Below, piece by piece: positions 17,068-25,358 of a stretch of DNA of 45,767 bases. The notes beneath the pieces were generated by a model that ran no database searches, was not told the DNA's origin, and saw nothing but the letters and a program-made list of their open reading frames with translations. Source of the stretch: DATKUC01 sp964577375 (GTDB lineage Bacteria > Spirochaetota > Spirochaetia > DSM-27196 > DATKUC01); contig CAZNYW010000037.1 in assembly GCA_964577375.1 (NCBI GenBank), positions 1-45,767 of the forward strand, written 5' to 3'. Within the stretch, counting starts at the first letter, position 1, and the number at the start of each line of letters is the position of its first letter. The position numbers and the translations under genes were made by a program.

Positions 17068-17256
17068 TCAATCCTCAGCGATAATCGCGCTCGATGGGCA
17101 GGATTCAATCGCCTCTTTCACCGCGTCTTCCTGATCCTTGGGTACCGGATTGACGATGACTTTCGCAATGTCCCCATCCATCTCAAAGACACCAGGTGCA
17201 ATGTCACAACAGAGCTCATCCCCGGTGCAGAGTTCGGGATCAATTTTACAGGTCAT
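17068..17256 (-). CDS. Single-cluster ferredoxin with Asp ligand
   Basis: A 62-residue ferredoxin, a small soluble electron carrier. The cluster motif reads C10-TG-D13-EL-C16, with the last ligand in C53-P; C17 and C3 are extra cysteines. Aspartate replaces the second cysteine, as in Pyrococcus furiosus ferredoxin, where the Asp-ligated [4Fe-4S] cluster readily converts to [3Fe-4S]. A further GTG at 17265 is too close to the ribosome site, so ATG 17256, with GGAGG about 10 bases upstream, is chosen. No redox partner gene lies next to it, so its role is open. A decayed HTH gene lies upstream on the same strand. Confidence 0.9.
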   Translation of the reverse strand: MTCKIDPELCTGDELCCDIAPGVFEMDGDIAKVIVNPVPKDQEDAVKEAIESCPSSAIIAED

Positions 17257-17289
17257 AGTAAACACACCTCCATGCTGTTTTTGAAACGT

Positions 17290-17600
17290 CTACGAACGTT
17301 CAGGCCAATCATACGATAATTCATGTCGAGCGGCTACCCGATTCGCTGCACTGAGACGCCGTGCACCGGTCCAACGGAAACGCCATGAGTGGAAGAGTGT
17401 GACCTCTTTCGGAACTCCTTTCTTCGGGCTCCGAGGGCGTACCTTGATTTCCATTTCCAGCCCCATCCGCCTCAGGTATTTCACCAGAGTAGACAGTTTG
17501 ATGTCTGCGCGTCCCTCTATTCGGGAGATCGCGGGTTGAGAGAAGCCCCTGATGTCCGTTCGCTTCACGTGGTAATTCTCTTGTCTGCTCCGATTGGCAT
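17290..17600 (-). pseudogene. Remnant of XRE/HigA-type HTH regulator
   Basis: The minus-strand frame ending at 17290 contains GFSQPAISRIEGR, then ADIKLSTLVKYLRRMGLEMEIKVRP. This is the second half of the HTH and the dimer part of HigA-like antitoxins. It lacks the first helix pair and has no good start of its own. An ATG at 17600 with GGAG 7 bases upstream begins MPIGADKRITT in another frame and stops after 11 codons, just where the HTH frame takes over. The natural reading is a gene broken by frameshift or deletion. No toxin gene is visible beside it. Confidence 0.5.
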
Positions 17601-17678
17601 GGTATAGCTCCTACTCGACGGACCGGAACGACACCACCGCGGGCGCCACTATCACCCCGGGCAAGTGGATGGACACTC

Positions 17679-18191
17679 TTGAATTGGTCCCGCGATTCAC
17701 GTGTATGGACTATTGTGTACATTCCTGTCCGGATTCTCTTAGCCGTCGTTCTCCTTGCGGCCTCCGTGCCGATCTGCATCGCAGACATCCGGAGGCGTCG
17801 AATTCCGGATGTCTGGTCGATCGGCGGCGCAGTCGCCGCGTTTCTCGTCACGTTGGCCATGGGACGGGCTCGACTCCCGGAGAATACAGCCGGAGCCGCA
17901 ATCGCGTTCGCCGCAATACGGCTCGTGGAACAGGTGACCGACGGCAGGATCGGCCGTGGCGACGCGAAGTACTCCGCGCTCATCGGCTTCTGCCTGGGCC
18001 CGGACGGCTGGTTCTGGGCGCTGCTCGCGGCGTCGCTGTCCGGACTTGTTCTCGCAAGCTGCCTCGTTGCGCTCGGGAAGATCGACCTTGACTACCCTCT
18101 GCCCTTCGCTCCCCTTCTTGCAGCCGGATCGTTCTTCTCGATCTCGTGCGCAGACCAGCTTACTGCCGCCGTTCTCGGGAGGCCGGCATGA
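17679..18191 (+). CDS. Prepilin peptidase (A24 family, peptidase domain only)
   Basis: About 170 residues, all membrane helices and short loops. It carries the two aspartate motifs of A24 aspartic peptidases: D36 in IADIRRRRIPD and D95 in GRGDAKYSALIG. It would cut the leader peptides of the pseudopilins encoded downstream. The N-terminal methylation domain of full-size GspO/PilD is absent, as in TadV/short prepilin peptidases. The start is uncertain: TTG 17679 gives 12 extra residues before the first helix, and GTG 17715 is an alternative; neither has a strong ribosome site. Its stop overlaps the gspD ATG (ATGA), so it heads the secretion operon. Confidence 0.85.
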   Translation: MNWSRDSRVWTIVYIPVRILLAVVLLAASVPICIADIRRRRIPDVWSIGGAVAAFLVTLAMGRARLPENTAGAAIAFAAIRLVEQVTDGRIGRGDAKYSALIGFCLGPDGWFWALLAASLSGLVLASCLVALGKIDLDYPLPFAPLLAAGSFFSISCADQLTAAVLGRPA

Positions 18192-20380
18192 GAAGCTTGA
18201 TCGCCCTCTCGCTCCAGCTCAGACGGGCCCTCGCCGCATCTCTCCTCGCCCTCGTTTTCACATTCCCGCTTGCCGCGCAGCAGATCCAGTCCATGGAGTT
18301 TCGCAACCAGCCTGTGACCGACATCCTGCTCGCGCTCGGGAAGATGTCGGGAAAATCGATCATCGCGGACCCTTCGGTAAGCGGGTACACCTCTTACTAT
18401 TTCGAGGAGACCAATTTCGACCGAGCTCTCCACGACTTTCTTTCGGCCAACAATCTCTACGTAAGCGTCGAGGGCGGGGTCTACTACGTCTCGCGCGTGC
18501 GGACGAGCTACGATCCGAAGAAGGGAACGATCAGCGTCGACACGACCGACCTCGATCCGCAGACCATCGTCCGCGCGGTTTCGAAAGCGGCGGGGATCAC
18601 GATCCTCCACGATCCGCTTCCGTCGGACACGCTAACGCTTCATCTGTCGGACGCCTTCATTGAGAGCCTTCTGAATATCCTGATCCGGAAGTACCCGGAC
18701 TACTCGGTCGAGACCGGGAAGGACTACTTCTACTTAAGGAAGGCCGAGGCCAATCCCCGTCCCGGGCTCGCTTCGCGCGACGTGGTTACCCGGATCGGGG
18801 ACAGCTACTCCATCAACGCCGACACTGCCCGGTTTCGCGACGTCGTGAATGAGCTTTTCCGCAAAGGAAAGCGCGAGTTCTCGCTTCTAATCCAGTCGGA
18901 TTCGGTGCTCACAAGCCTTCACTACGCCGGCAAAAGCTTCGACGAGCTCCTCTCGCTGATCCTCGAGCAGGCGAACGCGGGGTACATCGCGGAAAAGGGC
19001 ATCTACTACATCTTCGACGTGCAGCGGCGGGACATTCTCAAGCAGTATCAAAAGACCGTCTACGTTCCCCTCACCTATCTCAACGTCAAAGACCTGCCGG
19101 GGCTGCTTCCGGGCGACCTGTCGGGCGGCAACGTCATGAAGACCGATCCTTCCACCAACACGGTGATCCTGAACGGCAGCACCGAAGAGATTGCCCCGAT
19201 CGAGGCCTTCATTCACCAGATCGATCAGCCGCTTTCGGACAGGAGGTACTACCGCTTCGATATCCGCAACATGAAGGTAGACGACGTGCTCAAGACCTTC
19301 CCTGCTCGGTTTTCCAACCTGCAGCCCGTGGTGATCCCGGGAACCAACTCCTTCCTGATGCTGCTCTCTCCGCAGAGCGACAATGAGGTGAGCGCCTTCA
19401 TAAACCTGGTCGATCGCGGGAGCGAGGGCACGCCGATCGTGCTCAAGTACATCCGCGCGGAAGACCTGCTGAAAAGCCTTCCACCTTCGGTGACGAAGGA
19501 GAGCATCGCCCAGACCACCGACTCGTCGCTTGTTTTTTTCACCGGATCGCCGGAAAAGCGAAACCGGTTTCTGCGCGACCTCGAGGTCATCGACAAGCCG
19601 ACGCCGCAGATACGGTACGAGCTTCTGGTCGTGCAGTACCAGCGGTCGAGCGGCCTCAACCTCGACTCGAGCTACGAGAACTCGGTCTCCTCGGGCGCGC
19701 CGGGAGGGGTCTACCTGGGGAGCCTCTCGCACCTGCTCTCGCTCAACTTCGATATCGTCTCCACCTTCGGGTATCAGTTCGCGCTCAAGTTCAACCTCGA
19801 GCTCTCGGACAAGACGGCGCAGGTGCTCGCCGACACCACGCTCAACGGTCTGTCGGGTCAGCAGTTGAGATTCCAGAATACAAACACCTACCGTTACCGC
19901 GAGGTCGAGATCGACCCGGATACCGGAAAGCCGCTCTACACCGGGGTGACGCGCGAGATCACCTCGGGTCTCATACTCAGCGTCAACGGATGGACCTCCG
20001 GCGACGGCATGATCACCATGCAGGTTTCGGCGACGGTCTCCAAGCAGGGCGCCGATACCTCGGGCACCACCGGCAACCCTCCGACGACCTCGGAGAAGGT
20101 GGTGACGACGAACGTTCGCACCCCGTCGGGGAAACCTGTGGTGATCGGCGGACTGATCCAGCAGGATGTGGACGAGAGCGTCCAGCGGGTGCCGATCCTC
20201 GGCTACATCCCGCTCCTCGGCCTTCTGTTTCAGACCAGGGTCCACACCATCGACAACACGGAGCTCGTGATCTACATCGTTCCCCACGTCGAGTATCCCG
20301 AACCGACAAACCTCGACCTCGGGCGGCGTCTTTCGGACCTCTATGACAGGTTCGTGAAACCTGCGGTGAGCTCACCGTGA
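18188..20380 (+). CDS. gspD: Type II secretion system secretin GspD
   Basis: A 730-residue outer-membrane secretin, the exit channel of the type II system. A signal peptide (to about residue 30, LAAQ) is followed by three STN/N0-like units at about 33-104, 114-184 and 205-277. Three N1-type units follow (290-346, 353-410, 416-469), and then the secretin core, which holds VPILGYIPLLGLLFQ (668-682) and the final NTELVIYIVPHV. ATG 18188 is chosen over the open upstream frame because GGGAGG precedes it and it gives the signal peptide. The triple STN start is unusual: GspD normally has one N0. It overlaps its neighbours by 4 bases on both sides. Confidence 0.93.
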   Translation: MRSLIALSLQLRRALAASLLALVFTFPLAAQQIQSMEFRNQPVTDILLALGKMSGKSIIADPSVSGYTSYYFEETNFDRALHDFLSANNLYVSVEGGVYYVSRVRTSYDPKKGTISVDTTDLDPQTIVRAVSKAAGITILHDPLPSDTLTLHLSDAFIESLLNILIRKYPDYSVETGKDYFYLRKAEANPRPGLASRDVVTRIGDSYSINADTARFRDVVNELFRKGKREFSLLIQSDSVLTSLHYAGKSFDELLSLILEQANAGYIAEKGIYYIFDVQRRDILKQYQKTVYVPLTYLNVKDLPGLLPGDLSGGNVMKTDPSTNTVILNGSTEEIAPIEAFIHQIDQPLSDRRYYRFDIRNMKVDDVLKTFPARFSNLQPVVIPGTNSFLMLLSPQSDNEVSAFINLVDRGSEGTPIVLKYIRAEDLLKSLPPSVTKESIAQTTDSSLVFFTGSPEKRNRFLRDLEVIDKPTPQIRYELLVVQYQRSSGLNLDSSYENSVSSGAPGGVYLGSLSHLLSLNFDIVSTFGYQFALKFNLELSDKTAQVLADTTLNGLSGQQLRFQNTNTYRYREVEIDPDTGKPLYTGVTREITSGLILSVNGWTSGDGMITMQVSATVSKQGADTSGTTGNPPTTSEKVVTTNVRTPSGKPVVIGGLIQQDVDESVQRVPILGYIPLLGLLFQTRVHTIDNTELVIYIVPHVEYPEPTNLDLGRRLSDLYDRFVKPAVSSP

Positions 20381-21858
20381 GCGGCGAACGGGTTGCCGAC
20401 ATCGTTTCCATCTACGAGTTTGCGCCGCTCCCCCAGGGAAGAGAGCAGTACCCGGTGGAGTTCGTCGAGGCAAACGGCGCGCTTAAGCTGCGCGAAGATG
20501 ACCGCAGCGTGACCGTGGGCATCTGTGACGAATCCGACTTGAGGCTCGCCGACGAACTCCGGCGTTTCCACCGCAAATCCATCGAGCTTCGCCGCATCGA
20601 CCGGCAGGAGCTTTCGGCCTACCTGGGCCGCAGGCTTTCCGAAGAGTCCGGCGGCGAGGAGCGCGAGCAGGCGACTGAACGGCTCACGCTCGACCGACTT
20701 GCCAACGACGCGCCCATCGTCAACCTCGTGAACAGCCTTCTGATCGAGGCGATCCGCCACAATGCCTCCGACGTGCACATCGAAAGCTACGCAGCCGGAG
20801 TGACGGTTCGATACAGGATCGACGGTGTGCTGCGTGTGGTCGGCTCGATTCCGCTCGAGCAGTTTGCCGCCGTCTCCTCCCGGATCAAGATCATGGCGAA
20901 CCTCAACATCATGGAACGGCGGCTTCCGCAGGACGGACGGCTCTCGGTACATCTGGCAGGCAGGCCCTACGATCTTCGCGTCTCCATAGTCCCGGTAGCG
21001 CATGGCGAATCGATCGTGCTCAGGCTCTTCCAGAAGACAGGCAGAGTGATGCCGCTCGATGAGCTCGGGTTCACACCCGACGTCGTCTCCTCGATCCGGA
21101 CCTGCGTCGCTCACCGCCACGGACTGTTCCTCATCACCGGGCCGACCGGCAGCGGCAAGACCACCACACTCACGGCGATTCTCCAGGAGCTGCGCAGCGA
21201 AGAGCGCAAGATCGTCACGATAGAAGATCCGGTGGAATACGTCATCGAGGGGGTCAACCAGATTCCGACGAACGACCAGATCGGGCTCACCTTCGAATCG
21301 CTTCTGCGCCGCGTTCTGCGTCAGGATCCCGACATCATCATGGTCGGCGAGGTGCGCGACTGCGCCACCGCGGAACTCGCGATCAGGGCTGCGCTCACCG
21401 GACACCTCGTGCTGACCACGCTCCACACCAACGATGCAGTCTCCGCGGTCACGAGGCTCCGCGACATGGGAGTCGAGCGCTATCTCATTGCAGGCGTCCT
21501 TCGCGCGGTGCTCGCGCAGCGGCTTGTCCGCCGCGTCTGCGGCGGCTGCGCGAGGCCGGCTGCCGCCTCGGCGGCGGTACGGAAAAAGCTCGCACGAGAG
21601 GGTATCCGCGAAGAAGGGCTCCTCGAGGGCGCCGGATGCGAGCAGTGCGGCAGGACCGGTTTCCGGGGACGGATTGCGATGTCCGAGCTGCTCGTCGTCG
21701 ACCGCGAGATCGAGTCGAAAATCTCGAGCGGCGCGGGTACGGAGGAGCTTTCTGCGCTCCTCGAGACGCGCGGCGTTCAGTCTCTCCTCTTCGACGGATA
21801 TCGAAAGGCGGCGGCCGGCCTCACGACTCTCGCCGAGGTGGAAGCGGCAGCGCTATGA
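20377..21858 (+). CDS. gspE: Type II secretion ATPase GspE
   Basis: A 493-residue cytoplasmic ATPase that drives pseudopilus assembly. Present are the N-terminal GspE_N-like region, Walker A GPTGSGKTT (255-263), the Asp box (VTIEDPVEY), Walker B (DIIMVGEVRD), the His box (TGHLVLTTLHTNDA) and the zinc module C388-x2-C391...C421-x2-C424. Start GTG 20377 overlaps the gspD stop (GTGA). All catalytic motifs look intact. Confidence 0.96.
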   Translation: MSGERVADIVSIYEFAPLPQGREQYPVEFVEANGALKLREDDRSVTVGICDESDLRLADELRRFHRKSIELRRIDRQELSAYLGRRLSEESGGEEREQATERLTLDRLANDAPIVNLVNSLLIEAIRHNASDVHIESYAAGVTVRYRIDGVLRVVGSIPLEQFAAVSSRIKIMANLNIMERRLPQDGRLSVHLAGRPYDLRVSIVPVAHGESIVLRLFQKTGRVMPLDELGFTPDVVSSIRTCVAHRHGLFLITGPTGSGKTTTLTAILQELRSEERKIVTIEDPVEYVIEGVNQIPTNDQIGLTFESLLRRVLRQDPDIIMVGEVRDCATAELAIRAALTGHLVLTTLHTNDAVSAVTRLRDMGVERYLIAGVLRAVLAQRLVRRVCGGCARPAAASAAVRKKLAREGIREEGLLEGAGCEQCGRTGFRGRIAMSELLVVDREIESKISSGAGTEELSALLETRGVQSLLFDGYRKAAAGLTTLAEVEAAAL

Positions 21859-23078
21859 GGTACGCCGTTCGCATGAGCGATGCGCAGGGCAGGATCACGC
21901 AGGCGGTCCGCTCGGGTCCCTCTGAAGAGGCGGTCCTTCGCGACATGTCGGCCGAAGGCCTCTACGTCCTCTCGCTGCGGCAGGCTCCTCCCGGCGGGAC
22001 CGGCGCCGGCCGCGACAGCCGCTCCTACTCGGGACGTTCAGTGGCGGAGTTCACCGAGAGCATCGCGCTCCTGATACGGGCAGGGCTTTCGGTGCGCGAC
22101 TCGCTCGAGGTGGCGGAGTCGGTCTTTCCCGCCGGCGCAGGCCGCCGCGGCGAAGCCGGGCGGCTTGTCGGCGAGCTCAATCAGCGTGTGCGCGCCGGCG
22201 TCCCCTTCGCAGACGCCGTCTCGGAGATGCAGCACAGCTTCCCGCCGGTCTACCGCGGGCTCGTGCGGATCGGCGAACGCGTGGGCACGCTCGAAGGCGT
22301 GCTCGGAAGGCTTTCGGACTATCTTTCCGAGCAGAAGCGGATGCACGACCGGATCGCGGGCGCGATGATCTACCCCCTTCTCGTCATCGGGGTCGCCCTG
22401 GTCGGCATGGTCGCCGTTTCCGCAATAGTGGTGCCGAAGGCGCAGGAGCTCTTCGCGCAGCTCGGGACCGGCCTGCCGGCCCGGATTCGGACGCTCGCCG
22501 CCTCGGCGAAGGCGGTTGTCTTCGGGACTGCAGGGATTCTCGTCGGAGTCACGGTTGCGGCGGTGGCGGTGCGGGCGCTTCGCAGACGCGCCGGTCCGGC
22601 CGCGCGGAGCATCGACACCGCGGCTCTCCACATACCCTGGCTCGGGAAGTTTCTCGGCATCAGAGAGATGGTACACGTAGCCTTTGCACTCGAGACGCTT
22701 TCGGAAAACGGCGTGAGCCTAGAAGAGGCGTTCACCGAGGCGTCGCTCGTCTGCGGAAACCAGGCCTTCAGGCAGGCGCTTGCCGAAGCTTCCTTTGAGC
22801 TCGTCCGCGGCCGGTCACCGTCGCAGGTCCTTCTTTCGCACAGCATCTTTCCCGAGCGGCTCGGCCGGTGGGTGGTAATCGGAGAACGGACGGGCCACGT
22901 GGAGCGGGTTTTCGGACAGCTTCGGGTCTACTATCAGGCGGAGTTCGAGAAGTGGACGGGGCGCATCATGAGCCTCATCGAGCCTGCACTCATCGTTGCG
23001 GTCGGGATCATCATGCTCGTCATGATCCTCACCTTCGTGGTTCCGCTCTTTTCGCTGTACGGATCGATACTGCCGTGA
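21855..23078 (+). CDS. gspF: Type II secretion inner-membrane platform GspF
   Basis: A 407-residue polytopic platform protein with two GspF domains. The first includes SIALLIRAGLSVRDSLEVAE and IGERVGTLEGVLGRL, the second ALETLSENGVSLEEAF and VVIGERTGHVERVF. Each is followed by membrane helices, the last being LIVAVGIIMLVMILTFVVPLF. The frame is open far upstream, but ATG 21855 overlaps the gspE stop (ATGA) and matches the usual GspF start (MRYAVR). Confidence 0.95.
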   Translation: MRYAVRMSDAQGRITQAVRSGPSEEAVLRDMSAEGLYVLSLRQAPPGGTGAGRDSRSYSGRSVAEFTESIALLIRAGLSVRDSLEVAESVFPAGAGRRGEAGRLVGELNQRVRAGVPFADAVSEMQHSFPPVYRGLVRIGERVGTLEGVLGRLSDYLSEQKRMHDRIAGAMIYPLLVIGVALVGMVAVSAIVVPKAQELFAQLGTGLPARIRTLAASAKAVVFGTAGILVGVTVAAVAVRALRRRAGPAARSIDTAALHIPWLGKFLGIREMVHVAFALETLSENGVSLEEAFTEASLVCGNQAFRQALAEASFELVRGRSPSQVLLSHSIFPERLGRWVVIGERTGHVERVFGQLRVYYQAEFEKWTGRIMSLIEPALIVAVGIIMLVMILTFVVPLFSLYGSILP

Positions 23079-23536
23079 GATACCGACGTAGAGCCTGCAC
23101 GACCCGACGGCGCGGCGGCGAAGAGGGTTGGACCTTCATCGAGACGCTGATCGTGATCGCGATCATCCTGATTCTCACCGGCACGGTGGGTTTCATAGCC
23201 TTTCGATACGTCGACAGTGCGAAGGAGGTGGCGGCGCGAAGTCAGATCGACACATTCACCCTTGCGCTCAACGCCTACCTCTTCGACAACGGAGGCTATC
23301 CCTCGCAGACCCAGGGTCTCGACGCGCTCTGGCAGAAGCCAACCGCCGGAACCGAGCCCGCAAACTGGAAGGGCACCTACATCGAACGCAAGGTGCCGCT
23401 CGACCCCTGGGGTCATCCCTACCAGTACCAGGTGCCGGGCCCTAACGGGCTGCCCTTCGGCATAAGGTCGTTCGGCTCGGACGGAGCTGAAGGAGGAAGC
23501 GGCAATGCGGCGGACATCACCTCCTGGGAACGATAA
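23075..23536 (+). CDS. gspG: Major pseudopilin GspG
   Basis: A 153-residue pseudopilin and main subunit of the pseudopilus. A basic leader ends in EEG18 and the mature part would start at W19 with the conserved Glu at +5 (WTFIETLIVIAIILIL); tryptophan at +1 in place of phenylalanine is uncommon. The C-terminal half has the GspG signature YPSQTQGLDALWQKP, PLDPWGHPYQYQVPG and FGIRSFGSDG. GTG 23075 overlaps the gspF stop. Confidence 0.95.
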   Translation: MRYRRRACTTRRRGGEEGWTFIETLIVIAIILILTGTVGFIAFRYVDSAKEVAARSQIDTFTLALNAYLFDNGGYPSQTQGLDALWQKPTAGTEPANWKGTYIERKVPLDPWGHPYQYQVPGPNGLPFGIRSFGSDGAEGGSGNAADITSWER

Positions 23537-23750
23537 CGCCAAGCGCGAGTCGGGATACGTCCTGGTGGAGGCAATCGCACTGACAGCCGTGCTCCTGATC
23601 GGCATGACGGCTGTGGTTGTGGAGGTTGCAGACGGGCTCCGCTCGCTCGAGCGGCAGCGATCCTTTTCCACGCAGATGATCGAGGAAGAGAATGGCGAGG
23701 CGATCAGGCACATCGAGGACACCGCAGGCGGGAAGCCGCTCGAACCCTGA
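23505..23750 (+). CDS. Minor pseudopilin (GspI-like)
   Basis: An 81-residue protein with a type IV prepilin leader: SG17|YVLVEAIALTAVLLIG with Glu at +5. GspI is expected at this operon position, and the short length fits a GspI/GspH-like minor pseudopilin that has lost most of its globular part. ATG 23505 has GGAGG 8 bases upstream and overlaps gspG by 32 bases. GspI versus GspH cannot be settled from sequence alone. Confidence 0.8.
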   Translation: MRRTSPPGNDNAKRESGYVLVEAIALTAVLLIGMTAVVVEVADGLRSLERQRSFSTQMIEEENGEAIRHIEDTAGGKPLEP

Positions 23751-24249
23751 GGCCGGATTCACCCTGGTCGAGGTTCTTGTGGCCCTGACGGTCGTCACCG
23801 TTCTGACCGCTGTGGCAATGGGAGCAATCGGCGCTGCAACGCGCGCGCTCGCTCACGGCAGCGAAGAGGCACGGTGGACGCGGTCGCTCGCGCTCTTCGA
23901 TCGTGCGGTGCGGACCGCCTTCTCACGATTCCCTCCGGCGTTCTGGGGAAGAGCTCCGGTCCTTGAAGAGACCTCAGGAGGCTACCGCATTCGCGACCTC
24001 TCCGACGCTTCAGGCTATTCCGTGTCGTTCCGGTTCGTCGATCTGCCGGACGGTACACGCGGGCCGGGCGGGCGGGCGCTCGTCGTCGGTTTCGGATCGG
24101 CGAAGGTTGCGGTCGAGGGAGTCCGGAGGATCGAATTTTCGCCGCTTCGTTCAGGCGACGGTCGCCTCGCAGGTTACCACATAGAGATAGGCGGGGCCGG
24201 TGAGAGGGTCGGGAAGTTCGTCGTCGACTTTGGAGGGCAGTACCTGTAG
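23692..24249 (+). CDS. Minor pseudopilin (GspJ-like)
   Basis: A 185-residue pseudopilin with leader EAG22|FTLVEVLVALTVVTVLTA (Glu +5) and a beta-rich globular domain (YRIRDLSDASGYSVSFRFVDLP). Size and position between the GspI-like gene and GspK point to GspJ. The start ATG at 23692 is preceded by GAGGAAGAGA and overlaps the previous gene by 59 bases, which is unusually long. Confidence 0.82.
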   Translation: MARRSGTSRTPQAGSRSNPEAGFTLVEVLVALTVVTVLTAVAMGAIGAATRALAHGSEEARWTRSLALFDRAVRTAFSRFPPAFWGRAPVLEETSGGYRIRDLSDASGYSVSFRFVDLPDGTRGPGGRALVVGFGSAKVAVEGVRRIEFSPLRSGDGRLAGYHIEIGGAGERVGKFVVDFGGQYL

Positions 24250-25358
24250 TGAAACCGTTGGGGAACCGTCAAGCAGGGTCAATTGCCGTCAACGTTCTCA
24301 TTGTGGTTGCATTTCTTTCGGTCGCGGCCGCAGGACTGCTCATCCTGCTCGCCCGGTGGTTCCCGGATGCCGAACGCGATCGCGACCGGGCGCAGACGCA
24401 CGCAAAGCTCGACGGGATGTTGGCGGAAGCGGCGGCACACCTTGGCACTGACCCAACCCCGGACAGCGATTCTGCCGCGGACCCGGTGTGGGACTGGGCG
24501 GGATCGACCGCCGCCGTAACGATAGAGGATGCCTCGAGCAGGATCGATCCGAACTGGGTCCGAAAGTCGCTCTTCGAGAAGACCGACCTCGCGCGGCTCT
24601 TCTCGCCCGGGTCCGGGGTGACAGGCGCGCCGGCCGACTACCTGCAGCAGCTTCGGGAAGACAGGGGCTTCTTTGCCGATATCGGCGCAGGCTACCACAT
24701 GCTCTTCTCGCCGCAGGTTCTTGCCGCATACATGACGCCGTGGGCCTACGCCAACATCAACGTCACCGACGAGTTCGCCCTGCGAAAGCTCTGCAAGATA
24801 AGAACCGGCGACGCCGCAGCAGCCGAGGCGTTTCACACGCGCATTCAGCAGCTCCTCCAGCAAGAACGGATCGTCGAAGAGAAGGACCTGCGCTCCTTTC
24901 TCGGCGCCGATTTCGACCGGCTCTACCCAGCGGTCAACGCTCTGCCGGTCTGGAACGTCCATTTTCTGCCGGAGCTTCTGCTTCGCGAGCTTCTCCGATA
25001 TCCGGACTACGGCATCAAGAGCCCGGACCGGAAGGCGGAGCAGCTGCTCGCTCTGCGCCAGAGCGGCGAAATAACGCCCGCTGACCTCCAGTCTATCGTC
25101 GGCCTTCCCGCGAATCACGTGATCTACCAGTACCTCGGCACGACAACCTGGTTCTGGAAGATGACTGTGACGTTGCCGGCCGACTCGTTGCCGGGCGCGA
25201 CACTGACCGCCGTGCTCTGTCGGCTGCCGGCCGACAATTCGGCCGACGTTTCGGCCGACGATTCGGCCGCGCCTGCAGCGTCGGCCGGCAACGGGCCGGC
25301 GGGCACCGGGTCCGCACGGCCGGCGTTCCGGGTCGTCTCACGAAGGTACTCGCCGTGA
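24249..25358 (+). CDS. gspK: Minor pseudopilin GspK
   Basis: A 369-residue tip pseudopilin. The leader ends at G10 (RQAG|SIAVNVLIVVAFLSVAAAG) with Asn rather than Glu at +5, as is usual for GspK, which caps the pseudopilus. The large C-terminal domain has the K-type features of a helical insert and ITPADLQSIVGLP. Near the C-terminus a low-complexity Ala/Asp/Ser segment is encoded by a 12-bp tandem repeat (25230-25265). GTG 24249 shares a base with the preceding stop (TAGTG). Confidence 0.85.
   Translation: MKPLGNRQAGSIAVNVLIVVAFLSVAAAGLLILLARWFPDAERDRDRAQTHAKLDGMLAEAAAHLGTDPTPDSDSAADPVWDWAGSTAAVTIEDASSRIDPNWVRKSLFEKTDLARLFSPGSGVTGAPADYLQQLREDRGFFADIGAGYHMLFSPQVLAAYMTPWAYANINVTDEFALRKLCKIRTGDAAAAEAFHTRIQQLLQQERIVEEKDLRSFLGADFDRLYPAVNALPVWNVHFLPELLLRELLRYPDYGIKSPDRKAEQLLALRQSGEITPADLQSIVGLPANHVIYQYLGTTTWFWKMTVTLPADSLPGATLTAVLCRLPADNSADVSADDSAAPAASAGNGPAGTGSARPAFRVVSRRYSP
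25230..25265 (+). repeat. 12-bp tandem repeat inside gspK
   Basis: Three units of GCCGAC(A/G)(A/T)TTCG lie head to tail at 25230-25241, 25242-25253 and 25254-25265, with a partial fourth. They encode repeats of the type A-D-x-S (ADNS, ADVS, ADDS). Because the unit is four codons long, copy changes would keep the frame and vary the length of the GspK tail. Confidence 0.8.

Noticed and set aside
17321..17983. 220-residue minus-strand open frame
   Set aside because: Overlaps the prepilin peptidase gene on the other strand and lacks any motif; the HTH remnant is in a different frame.
18887..20287. 466-residue antisense open frame
   Set aside because: Opposite gspD, which is certain; the antisense product has no domain and no ribosome site.
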